A stretch of DNA of 64,000 nucleotides from the NCBI GenBank assembly GCA_039191605.1, contig JBCCXL010000003.1, positions 327,817 through 391,816 on the forward strand, in the 5' to 3' direction. Both the position numbers and the translations under genes were made by a program. Below are positions 50,138-58,523 of this stretch, in pieces. Under the pieces are notes generated by a model. That model was given only the letters and a program-made list of their open reading frames with translations. It did no database searches and had not been told where the DNA came from. Position 1 is the first letter of the stretch. Each line of letters opens with the position of its first letter. The stretch is from JBCCXL01 sp039191605 (lineage in GTDB: Bacteria; Acidobacteriota; Thermoanaerobaculia; Multivoradales; JAHZIX01).

Positions 50138-53083
50138 TTGGCTTCTTCCACGCTAGCTTTTCTGAATCCCTCGCTCCGTCGCGATACCTCGAGACTCACG
50201 GCCCTGGCGCTGGCCTGCGGCCTTTGTCTAGCGCTGCTCTTCGTGCCCTCGCCTGCTGCCGAGGCGCAATACGCCGATTCCTTCGGTAAGAACAAGGTGC
50301 AGTATCGCGATTTCGAGTGGCTGATTTACCACTCTCCCCATTTCGACGTGTACTACTACGTCGAGGAGGAGGAGCAGCTGGAAAAGGTGGTCTCCTTTGC
50401 CGAGAGCGCCTACGATGAGCTGTCTCGCGAGCTGGATTTCCAGATCCAGGAGCCGGTGCCGCTGATCTTCTACGCGACCCATTCAGCTTTCGAGCAGAAC
50501 AACATCATTCTCAACTTCATCCCGGAAGGGGTGGGTGCCTTCGCCTCTCCGGTGCGCAACCGCATGGTGCTGCCGGTGGATCTTCCGGATCCCGAGCTGC
50601 TGGCGCTGATCAAGCACGAGCTGACCCACATCTTCCAATACGAGATGCTGTTCTCGGGCTCCCTGGCCCGGGGCCTGGCGGTGAACCCGCCGCTGTGGTT
50701 GATGGAGGGAATGGCCTCTTACTTCGCCGATGACGAGACCACGCCGGATCGCATGTACCTTCGCGATGCCGTGGTCAACGACCTCATCCCCTCCATCGCC
50801 ACCACCGGGGTGAACGGCTTCTTCGCTTATCGCTTCGGCCATGCTGCCTTTGACTACATGGAGGAGCGCTGGGGCAAGGACGGCCTGCTCGATTTCCTCT
50901 ACGAGTTCCGCAACACCATCGGCGGGCGAGCGGACCGCGCTATCGAGCGCGCCTTCAAGCTCGATGCGGAGGATTTCGACCGGGACTTCCGCCGCTGGCT
51001 GCGGGCGAAGTACCTGCCGGAGCTGGTGGAGACCGGCGAGCCTAGCGACTTTGGTCGCCGCTTCCGGGTCGGCCAGGGGCTGCGGGGTCAGGCGATCTCG
51101 CCGGTGGCCTCTCCTTCTGGAGATCTGGTCGCCGCCATCGGCGTCTATCAGGGGGATCTAGACATTCTCCTCTTCGACGGTGAGAGCCGTCGCCTGATTC
51201 GCAATCTCACCGAGGGCTACGCGACGGAATACCAGTACATCAGCTCTCAATTCCTCACCAACGGTCGGCAATTCGGCCGCGATCTGGCCTTCTCCCCGGA
51301 CGGCAATTACCTTGCCGCCTTCGTCAAGCGGGAGCGCAGCCGCTCGGTGATTCTGGTCAACGTGGTGAAGGGCGGCGTTGAGCGCATCATCGATCTGTGG
51401 GACGTGGAGCAGCCCCTCAACCCCACCTGGAGCGCCGATGGGCGAACGCTGGCCTTTTCCGCCAACCGAGACGGGAAATTCGACATCTTCCAGCTGAACC
51501 TCGAAACCCTCGAGGTCTCCAACGTCACCGATGACGAGCTCTACAACGGATCGCCGACCTACTCTCCCGACGGTCGAACCCTGGTGTACTCCAAGGTGGT
51601 CGGTGATTTCGTGAAGCTCTTCCAGGTCAACGTCGACGACCCCTCGAAGCGATTCCAGCTGACCTTCGGCGAGTCCAACGAATACGACGCGGTGTACTCG
51701 CCCACCGGCGACCGCATCTACTTCACCTCCGACTCCAACGGGGTGGACAACATCTATGGTCTGGATCTCGCCACCGGCGAGCGGATTCAGTACACCGATG
51801 TGGTGACCGGCACCTTCATGCCGGCGGTTTTGCCGCAGCCCAATGACCGCGAGCGCATCGTCTACAGCGGCTATTGGAAGGGGAACTTCGACCTCTACCT
51901 GCTGGATACCGACGCGCCGATTTCGGAGCCGGTGCAGACCGAGTTCTCCACGGCAGCGGAGCCGGTGGTGATCGCTGAGCTGCCGGCCTTCGAGCCAGAT
52001 ATTCAGGTGGCCATCGACGACGCCAACAAGGAGGAGTACGGCGACTTCTCCTTCTTCCTCGAGAACGCCGACGGATTCATCGGCGTCGATGACGATCAGA
52101 CGGTGCTCGGGCGGGTGATCCTCACCTTCTCCGACTACCTCGGCGACAAGCGATTGATCGGCATCTTCGATTCCCAGAACTCACTGGCGAATTTCGATGT
52201 CCGCTACCTCGACCTGCAGGATCGCCTGCAGTGGCAGGTGCGTCTCTTCGACGTGCGCTCCTTCTTCGTCTTCTTCGACAACCGCAATGACGACGTGGAT
52301 CGATTGGAGGAGCAGTACCAACTCACCGGCGTGCAGGGATCGGTCATCTACCCCTTCAGCTTTAATCAGCGGGCGGAGGCCGGCGTCGGTTACTTCTATC
52401 GCAAGTTCACTCGGCCGGTCTTCGGCCCCAACTTCAGCGGCGACCCTCGGGATCTCGACTTCATCGAGTTCGAGGACGATTTCCCGCTGCTCTTCGCCTC
52501 GCTGGTGGGTGACAATGCCGTGTACGCCGCCACGGGGCCGATCAGCGGCAGCCGGTGGCGGGTCGACGCGTCCTACTCTCCGGACCTGGACGATAGCGGG
52601 ACTCTTTACACCATTCTCAGCGTTGACGGTCGTCGCTATATCCCGGTGACCCGTCGTTCGTCTCTGGCGCTGCGACTCTATGGCTCGATCTCCGACGGCA
52701 ACAACCCGGCGATCTTCGGTATCGGCGGTCTCGACACCATTCGCGGCTTCGATTTCCGTGAGCTCACCGGTGATCGGGTGGCCTTCGCCAACGTCGAGTA
52801 CCGCTTCCCGCTGGTGGACTTCCTGGCCACGCCGGTCGTCTCCTTCCAGGGGATCCAGGGTCGCTTCTTCTTCGATATCGGCGCCGCCTGGTTCGACGAG
52901 AACGACTTCGACTTCTACGATAGCGACGAGTCGCAGCTGCGGGACGGCGTCGCCTCCTACGGCTTCGGAGTCACCGCCAACTTCCTCGGCTTGCCCTTCA
53001 ACTGGGATTTCTCCAAGCAGTGGAATTTCGACGAGTCCACCGAGGGCTTCCGCACCGACTTCTATATCGGCAGTCGCTTCTGA
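50138..53083 (+). CDS. Outer-membrane protein: peptidase MA-like domain, TolB propeller, BamA-like barrel
   Basis: 981 residues from a TTG at 50138, chosen because AGGAGG lies 5 nt upstream and a proper signal peptide follows (LTALALACGLCLALLFVPSPAAEA-Q). Three parts are visible. First, a peptidase-MA-like zinc protease (about 50-300) with LIKHELTHIFQYEM and WLMEGMASYFADD, giving HExxH plus a distal Glu. Second, a TolB/WD40-like propeller (about 320-620) with AFSPDGNYLAAF, TWSADGRTLAFSANRDGKFDIFQ, TYSPDGRTLVYS and VYSPTGDRIYFTSDS. Third, a C-terminal beta barrel (about 680-981) with FGIGGLDTIRGFDFRELTGDRVAFANVEYRFPL, the bacterial surface antigen/Omp85 signature, ending in Phe. Known acidobacterial and Bacteroidota proteins share this layout; the function is unknown. 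Confidence 0.88.
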   Translation: MASSTLAFLNPSLRRDTSRLTALALACGLCLALLFVPSPAAEAQYADSFGKNKVQYRDFEWLIYHSPHFDVYYYVEEEEQLEKVVSFAESAYDELSRELDFQIQEPVPLIFYATHSAFEQNNIILNFIPEGVGAFASPVRNRMVLPVDLPDPELLALIKHELTHIFQYEMLFSGSLARGLAVNPPLWLMEGMASYFADDETTPDRMYLRDAVVNDLIPSIATTGVNGFFAYRFGHAAFDYMEERWGKDGLLDFLYEFRNTIGGRADRAIERAFKLDAEDFDRDFRRWLRAKYLPELVETGEPSDFGRRFRVGQGLRGQAISPVASPSGDLVAAIGVYQGDLDILLFDGESRRLIRNLTEGYATEYQYISSQFLTNGRQFGRDLAFSPDGNYLAAFVKRERSRSVILVNVVKGGVERIIDLWDVEQPLNPTWSADGRTLAFSANRDGKFDIFQLNLETLEVSNVTDDELYNGSPTYSPDGRTLVYSKVVGDFVKLFQVNVDDPSKRFQLTFGESNEYDAVYSPTGDRIYFTSDSNGVDNIYGLDLATGERIQYTDVVTGTFMPAVLPQPNDRERIVYSGYWKGNFDLYLLDTDAPISEPVQTEFSTAAEPVVIAELPAFEPDIQVAIDDANKEEYGDFSFFLENADGFIGVDDDQTVLGRVILTFSDYLGDKRLIGIFDSQNSLANFDVRYLDLQDRLQWQVRLFDVRSFFVFFDNRNDDVDRLEEQYQLTGVQGSVIYPFSFNQRAEAGVGYFYRKFTRPVFGPNFSGDPRDLDFIEFEDDFPLLFASLVGDNAVYAATGPISGSRWRVDASYSPDLDDSGTLYTILSVDGRRYIPVTRRSSLALRLYGSISDGNNPAIFGIGGLDTIRGFDFRELTGDRVAFANVEYRFPLVDFLATPVVSFQGIQGRFFFDIGAAWFDENDFDFYDSDESQLRDGVASYGFGVTANFLGLPFNWDFSKQWNFDESTEGFRTDFYIGSRF

Positions 53084-53334
53084 TCCCTACCCCGCATCGC
53101 GGGACCAAATCGTCGGGCTGCTGAGCCCGACACCCTCAGCTCCCCTCGCCGGAGGTCTCTCGGGCGGGGGGATCACTTTTTGTCCCTTCCGGGCTTCTGG
53201 GGGTGATGAGAGCGAACCGAAACCCGGCGATTTTTTGCCAACTTGCGGGGCCACGCACCGGACAAGAGGAAGAAGGTTGGGCTTCTGGGCATGAAGCTGC
53301 CCCCGGGCGCTTGTCGCTTTGGCACATCTGGCGC

Positions 53335-53340
53335 TACCAT
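53335..53340 (+). promoter_or_regulatory. Promoter of the phosphodiesterase-pur operon
   Basis: TTGTCG (53311-53316), an 18-nt spacer and TACCAT (53335-53340), 9 nt before the ATG at 53350. This predicts a leader of about 2 nt and there is no Shine-Dalgarno, so the first gene is probably leaderless. Confidence 0.5.
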
Positions 53341-53349
53341 CAAAACCTT

Positions 53350-54111
53350 ATGCGGATCCAAGTCCTCGGGGCTAGCGGTGGTGAATGCCTCGGGTCGAGC
53401 CTCACCTGCCTGTTGATCAACGAGACCATCGCGCTGGACGCGGGGTCGTTGGCGGGCAACCTATCCCTCGACGCCCAGGCGAAGGTGAGGTCCATCGTGC
53501 TTAGTCATTCGCACATGGATCACATCGCCTCGCTGCCTTTTCTGATCGAGAACGTCTTCGGCAGCGCTCCGGGCCCGATCGAGATCTACGCGTCGGCGCC
53601 GACGATCTATGCGGTGCGCAAGAATCTCTTCAATAACGAGGTGTGGCCGGATTTTTCCCGCATCCCCAATCACCTACTGCCCTCGGTGCGCTTCCATGAG
53701 CTCACCGAGGAGGAGCCGGTGGTAATCGATGGCGTGACCTTCACCCCGATTCCGGTGCAGCACGTGGTGCCCACCTTCGGCTTCTTGATTCAGCACGAGG
53801 GCAGCGCCATGCTGTGGTCCAGCGATACCGGGCCGACTCAGCGCCTGTGGGAAATCGCTAACGCGACGCCGGACCTGAAGCTCGTCGGTCTGGAAGTCAG
53901 CTTCGACAACTCCCTGCAGCACATCGCGGATATCTCGGATCACCTGACGCCGAATACCGTCGATCAGGAGCTGGCGAAGCTTGAGGTCGAGGTCCCTGTC
54001 CTACTGCATCACCTCAAGCCTCCCTGCGCCGAGGCGATTCAGCGGGAGGTGGCCCACCTAGGGCGCTCCAACCTCGGCTTCTTGGAAGAGGGGAAGACCT
54101 ACGAGATCTGA
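53350..54111 (+). CDS. Metallo-beta-lactamase-fold hydrolase, class II cyclic-nucleotide phosphodiesterase-like
   Basis: 253 residues from the ATG at 53350; the frame opens at 53203 but the upstream part is not protein-like. Zinc motif SHSHMDH (about 54-60), second His in PVQHVVPTFGF, Asp in MLWSSDTGPT and final His in LHHLKPP. The sequence start MRIQVLGASGGECLGSSLTCLLIN matches the class II cAMP phosphodiesterase group (PDE1/CpdP-like) better than RNase Z. It probably hydrolyses cAMP or another phosphodiester in the cytoplasm. It heads a run of co-directional genes leading into purine biosynthesis. Confidence 0.82.
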   Translation: MRIQVLGASGGECLGSSLTCLLINETIALDAGSLAGNLSLDAQAKVRSIVLSHSHMDHIASLPFLIENVFGSAPGPIEIYASAPTIYAVRKNLFNNEVWPDFSRIPNHLLPSVRFHELTEEEPVVIDGVTFTPIPVQHVVPTFGFLIQHEGSAMLWSSDTGPTQRLWEIANATPDLKLVGLEVSFDNSLQHIADISDHLTPNTVDQELAKLEVEVPVLLHHLKPPCAEAIQREVAHLGRSNLGFLEEGKTYEI

Positions 54112-54208
54112 CGATGATTGATCTGCTGGTCCATCTTCTGTCCCCGCCGGTCCGTCTCGTTTCGCCCCTGCTCCCCGCTTCGGTGCCTTCCTCGGGGGAG
54201 GTGGAGGC

Positions 54209-54994
54209 ATGAGGGTGGTGGTCTTGGGCTCCGGCAGCAAGGGGAACGCCTTTGTGGTCGAGGCGGGAGGGTCCTCCTCTGAGCCGCGCCGTATTCTGGT
54301 GGACGCGGGTTTTTCTCGCCGTCAGCTGGAGCTGAGAATGCGCGCCGTGGGAGTGGAGCCGGAAACCCTGAGCGCCGTGATCTTGACCCACGAGCACAGC
54401 GATCACTGCCGCGGCATCGAGGTGCTAGCCAAGAACCGAGGATTACCGGTCTTCGCCACCCAGGGGACGCTGGACGAGATCTCCCTGCCCTATGCCGGCC
54501 AGGTTCTGGCATCGAATCGCTGCCAGGAGGTGGGCGATGGTTTCGAGGTCGAGCCTTTCCATATCACCCATGACGCTCGGGAGCCGGTGGGCTTCGTGGT
54601 GCGCGACGGCGCTGGATCGCAGGTCGGGCTGCTGGCGGATGCCGGCGTGCCCAACCGCCTCGCCCTCGCCAAGCTGGCGAGCGTCGATGCCCTGCTGCTC
54701 GAATGCAATCATGACCTCGAGCTGCTGCGAGGGGGTCCCTATCCGTGGTTCGTGAAAGAGCGAATTTGGGGTCGCCATGGCCATCTCTCCAATCGGCAGG
54801 CGGCGGAGTCGATTCCTGATTTGGTGAATGACCGCCTGCAGTGGATCGTGGCGTATCATCTGTCCGAGACCAACAATCGACCTGAGCTCGCCCGCCTGAG
54901 CCTCGCCGAAGCCCTCGAAGCCGAGGGCTGTGACGCTCAAATCCAGGTGGCGAGCCAAGACCGGCCAAGCTCTTGGCTGGAGGTAAGCCCTTGA
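54209..54994 (+). CDS. MBL-fold exonuclease-like protein of the YycJ/WalJ family
   Basis: 261 residues. The start MRVVVLGSGSKGNAFVVEAG is the YycJ signature, followed by ILVDAGFSRRQLELRMRAVG, the zinc motif THEHSDHCRGIEVL, HITHDAREPVGF, LLADAG and LLLECNHD. GRHGHLSNRQAAE is the typical C-terminal block. Family members are described as 5'-3' DNA exonucleases or cell-wall-linked hydrolases. Its stop overlaps the purS start (TTGA at 54991-54994), so translation is coupled. GGAGG precedes its ATG. Confidence 0.9.
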   Translation: MRVVVLGSGSKGNAFVVEAGGSSSEPRRILVDAGFSRRQLELRMRAVGVEPETLSAVILTHEHSDHCRGIEVLAKNRGLPVFATQGTLDEISLPYAGQVLASNRCQEVGDGFEVEPFHITHDAREPVGFVVRDGAGSQVGLLADAGVPNRLALAKLASVDALLLECNHDLELLRGGPYPWFVKERIWGRHGHLSNRQAAESIPDLVNDRLQWIVAYHLSETNNRPELARLSLAEALEAEGCDAQIQVASQDRPSSWLEVSP

Positions 54995-55290
54995 GCCTTT
55001 CTCCCTCATCCGATGCGGCGGCCCTCGAAGCCGTGGTCACCGTCTATCCGCGGCCCGGGATTCTCGACCCCCAGGGCAAGGCCATCTCTCAGGCCTTGGA
55101 GCGTCTCGACTTCGACGGCGTCACGGCGGTGCGCGCCGGAAAGGTCTTTACCATCGGTCTCGAGGAGCGGGATCCGGAGGCTGCTCGGCAGGCGGTGGTC
55201 CGCATGTGCGAAACGCTGCTGGCAAATACCGTGGTGGAGGATTACGAGGTCACCATCCGCGCGGTGGTAAGCGGGGAGGGCGAGAGTTGA
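54991..55290 (+). CDS. purS: PurS, FGAM synthase small subunit
   Basis: 99 residues from the TTG at 54991, which overlaps the preceding TGA; GGAGG lies 7 nt upstream. Core AVVTVYPRPGILDPQGKAISQALERLDFDGVTAVRAGKVFTIGLE matches PurS (phosphoribosylformylglycinamidine synthase, PurS/PurQ/PurL complex), which helps channel ammonia from PurQ to PurL. An 85-residue PurS is usual; this one has short extensions at both ends. Its stop overlaps the purQ TTG start in the same way. Confidence 0.95.
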   Translation: MSLSPSSDAAALEAVVTVYPRPGILDPQGKAISQALERLDFDGVTAVRAGKVFTIGLEERDPEAARQAVVRMCETLLANTVVEDYEVTIRAVVSGEGES

Positions 55291-55988
55291 GAAGCGGCGT
55301 TATCGTTTTCCCCGGCAGCAATTGCGAGCACGACGTCTACCATGTGTTGAAGCACGTGCTCGGGCAGTCGACCCGCTACCTATGGCACAAGGATCAAGAG
55401 ATTCAGGATTGCGATCTGGTGGTGGTACCGGGGGGCTTTTCCTATGGCGACTACCTGCGCAGTGGAGCGGTAGCCGCTCACTCGCCGATTCTTGCGGCGG
55501 TGCGGCGCCATGCGGAGGCCGGCGGTTTGGTTTTGGGGATCTGTAATGGCTTCCAGATCCTGCAGCAGGCGAATCTGCTGCCGGGGGCCTTGATTCACAA
55601 TCGCGACCTGCGCTTCCTTTGCGTCGACGCCTGGCTCCAGGTGGAGCGCGCGGACCTTCCTTTCACCCGCGGCTACCATCAGGGTCAGGTGATCCGCATT
55701 CCCATGGCCCACGGCGAGGGGAATTTTCAGGCTTCAGAAGAGCAGCTCGATCGGCTGGAGGCCAACGGTCAGGTGGTGTTTCGCTATCGCATCGACAACG
55801 CCAACGGATCCGCCCGGGCCATCGCCGGCATCGTCAACGAGCGGGGCAACGTTCTCGGCCTGATGCCTCATCCGGAGCGCGCGGCGGAGAGCGTGTTGGG
55901 GAATGACGATGGCCTGGCCTTTTTCGCCGGCCTGGTGGAATCGGTGGCCGCTTCGGCGACCAGCGGTAGCCCTCTGGAGGTGGCGTGA
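55287..55988 (+). CDS. purQ: PurQ, FGAM synthase glutaminase subunit
   Basis: 233 residues from the TTG at 55287 (overlap TTGA with purS; GGAGGG 6 nt upstream). Class I glutamine amidotransferase: SGVIVFPGSNCEHD, VVPGGFSYGDYLR, the nucleophile LGICNGFQIL (Cys) and the His-Glu of LMPHPERAAE. It supplies ammonia for step 4 of purine synthesis. It overlaps purL by one base (TGATG). Confidence 0.97.
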   Translation: MRSGVIVFPGSNCEHDVYHVLKHVLGQSTRYLWHKDQEIQDCDLVVVPGGFSYGDYLRSGAVAAHSPILAAVRRHAEAGGLVLGICNGFQILQQANLLPGALIHNRDLRFLCVDAWLQVERADLPFTRGYHQGQVIRIPMAHGEGNFQASEEQLDRLEANGQVVFRYRIDNANGSARAIAGIVNERGNVLGLMPHPERAAESVLGNDDGLAFFAGLVESVAASATSGSPLEVA

Positions 55989-58216
55989 TGAGCTCTGGGG
56001 AGAATACCGTGGAGGGCTTCTACGAACCGCCCATCGATGCGGAGCTGGCGGCGGAGCACGGCCTGAGCGCCGAGGAATACGAAAACCTGCTGGCGATCAT
56101 GGGGCGCAAGCCCACCTATACCGAGCTCGGCGTCGCCTCGGCGCTGTGGTCGGAGCATTGCTCCTACAAGAGCTCGAAGGTTTATCTGCGGGAATTTCCT
56201 AGCTCCGGCCCGCGGGTTCTCGAAGGGCCGGGGGAGAACGCCGGAGTGGTGGATATCGGCCACGGCTGGGCCGCCGTGTTCAAGATGGAGAGCCACAACC
56301 ACCCGAGCTACATCGAGCCCTATCAGGGGGCGGCGACCGGAGTAGGGGGCATCCTTCGGGATGTCTTCACCATGGGGGCGCGGCCCATCGCCAACCTGAA
56401 CATGCTGTGCTTCGGCGAGCCGTCGGCACCGCGGATGAGCTACCTGGTAGACGGCGTGGTGCGCGGCATCGGGGGCTACGGCAATTGCGTTGGCGTGCCC
56501 ACCGTCGGCGGCCAGACTTTCTTCCACCCCTCCTACAACGGCAACATTCTGGTCAACGCCTTCTGCCTCGGCGTGGCCCGCACCGAGCGGATCTTCACCG
56601 CCCGCGCCGACGGGCCCGGAAACCCGGTGCTCTACGTCGGCAGCCGCACCGGACGGGACGGAATTCACGGCGCCACCATGGCTTCGGAATCCTTCGACGA
56701 AGGCAGCGAAGCGAAGCGCCCGACGGTGCAGGTGGGGGACCCCTTCACCGAGAAGGTGCTGATCGAAGCCTGTCTTGAGGCGATGCGCACGGACGCCATC
56801 GTGGCGATTCAGGACATGGGCGCCGCTGGGCTCACCAGCTCCGCCTTCGAAATGGCGTCCCGGGGAGATCTCGGCTTCCGGCTGGACCTGGAGAAGGTGC
56901 CGCTGCGGGAGAAGGGGTTGTCTCCGTACGAGATCATGCTCTCGGAATCCCAGGAGCGCATGCTCATCGTCGCCCACAAGGGCAGGGAAGAGGCTCTCTT
57001 CAACATTTTCGAGCGCTGGGATCTCGAGGTCTCCACCATCGGAGAGCTCACCGACACCGGCCGCGCCGTGCTCTGCTACGACGGGCAGGTGGCGGCGGAC
57101 ATCGCCGTCGAACCGCTCACCGACGCGGCTCCGATGTATCGCCGCCCGGTGGCGGAGCCAGCGGATCTCGCCGCTCAGCAGAGCGCGCCGGAGGTTCCGG
57201 TGGCCAACGATCCGGGGCAGGCGCTGCTGGATCTGCTGGCTACCGCGGAGCTGGGGTCGAAGGAGTGGATCTGGAGGCAATACGATCACACCGTGCGGGC
57301 GAATACGGTGCAGGGGCCGGGAGGGGACGCCGCGGTGCTCACCCTCAAGGGAACCCCCGCGGCCCTCGCCGTCACTGGAGATGTTCATCCGGTCTACTGC
57401 GCTCTGGATCCGCGCCGCGGTGGTGCCCAGGCGGTGGCGGAGTCGGTGCGCAATCTGGCCTGCGTCGGTGCCGAGCCGGTGGGCCTCACGGACTGCCTCA
57501 ACTTCGGTAACCCGGAGGTGCCGGAGGTCTCCTGGCAGCTGCGAGAGGCGGTGCTGGGCATCGCCGAGGCCTGCCGCGCCTTCGAGGTTCCGGTGATCTC
57601 CGGAAACGTCAGTCTCTACAACGAGAACGAGGGGCAATCGATCCACCCTACTCCCTCCGTCGCGGTGGTCGGTCTGATTCCGGATGCGCGCCACCGTACC
57701 GTCGCTCACTTCCTGAGCGCGGGGCAGCGGGTGCTGCTGCTGGGGGAGGATCAGTCGGAGTTTGGCGGGTCTTCCTACCTGCGCTTGTTGTGGGATATCG
57801 AACAGGGGCGGCCGCCGATGGTGGATTTGGCGCGGGAGGCGCGATTGGCGGCGGTGCTGAGAGCCGCGGTGCGCCAGGGGCTGGTGGATACCGCTCACGA
57901 CATCTCTTCCGGCGGCTTGGGAGTCGCGCTGGCGGAAGCCTGCTTCGGCGCCGGCCTCGGGGCTCGCCTGGTGGTGCCCGGCGGCGGGGCTCAGCTCTTC
58001 TCCGAAACCCAGGGGCGGGCTCTGGTGGCGACCACCGGGGAGCGAGTGGACGCAGTTCTAGCGCTGGCCGAGGCCCATGGCGTTGCGGCGCTGGAGGTCG
58101 GAGAAGTGGGGGGAGATCGACTGGTCGTCGATGCTCCCGAAGGCGGCTTCGCCCTCGACGTCTCGCGCCTGCGAGAGGCGTGGGCTATCGGCCTGCCTCG
58201 GGCCTTGGGGCTATGA
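55988..58216 (+). CDS. purL: PurL, FGAM synthase large subunit
   Basis: 742 residues, the small-PurL type that needs PurS and PurQ. ATG at 55988 with GGAGG 7 nt upstream; it shares a base with the purQ stop. Signatures: YTELGVASALWSEHCSYKSSK, VVDIGHGWAAVFKMESHNHPSYIEPYQGAATGVGGILRD, FVGSRTGRDGIHGATMAS-like VGSRTGRDGIHGATMAS, AIQDMGAAGLTSSAFEMA and the second-half GDVHPVYCALDPRRGGAQAVAE. Family length is about 740. A 14-15-bp quasi-repeat follows the stop. Confidence 0.97.
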   Translation: MSSGENTVEGFYEPPIDAELAAEHGLSAEEYENLLAIMGRKPTYTELGVASALWSEHCSYKSSKVYLREFPSSGPRVLEGPGENAGVVDIGHGWAAVFKMESHNHPSYIEPYQGAATGVGGILRDVFTMGARPIANLNMLCFGEPSAPRMSYLVDGVVRGIGGYGNCVGVPTVGGQTFFHPSYNGNILVNAFCLGVARTERIFTARADGPGNPVLYVGSRTGRDGIHGATMASESFDEGSEAKRPTVQVGDPFTEKVLIEACLEAMRTDAIVAIQDMGAAGLTSSAFEMASRGDLGFRLDLEKVPLREKGLSPYEIMLSESQERMLIVAHKGREEALFNIFERWDLEVSTIGELTDTGRAVLCYDGQVAADIAVEPLTDAAPMYRRPVAEPADLAAQQSAPEVPVANDPGQALLDLLATAELGSKEWIWRQYDHTVRANTVQGPGGDAAVLTLKGTPAALAVTGDVHPVYCALDPRRGGAQAVAESVRNLACVGAEPVGLTDCLNFGNPEVPEVSWQLREAVLGIAEACRAFEVPVISGNVSLYNENEGQSIHPTPSVAVVGLIPDARHRTVAHFLSAGQRVLLLGEDQSEFGGSSYLRLLWDIEQGRPPMVDLAREARLAAVLRAAVRQGLVDTAHDISSGGLGVALAEACFGAGLGARLVVPGGGAQLFSETQGRALVATTGERVDAVLALAEAHGVAALEVGEVGGDRLVVDAPEGGFALDVSRLREAWAIGLPRALGL

Positions 58217-58523
58217 AGATCTAATGGCGAACATCTGATGGGTTTCCGCCCGATGAGGAGCGCCCGATGCTGAAAGATAGTGCGCGCGATGCGAGAGGGC
58301 GTTGAGCGGTGCCCTCGGTAGAGAGTTTTCGCTGCCGCTGTCCTCTCTCGGGGGGGCTTGTCGGGTGATGCTTCTCCTCGTGGCGTCTCTCCCCGTGACA
58401 AGAGCTGCCGCCTCTCATAAGCTTTGGTTTCCAAGTGGGCTGGTGGGTCGATGAGCTCGTGTGTTCTCGTCGATCGCCGCCGCTTCCGTTCACCGCTTGC
58501 GAAGGGGATGGAGCACAGCAACC
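58217..58523. other. 307-bp gap between purL and purF
   Basis: It begins with degenerate 14-15-bp units (CTATGA.., CTAATGG.., CTGATGG.., CCGATGA.., CCGATGC..) over 58211-58275. The remainder has no ORF with ribosome site, no obvious terminator and no clear promoter. Its length suggests purF may have its own promoter. Confidence 0.45.
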
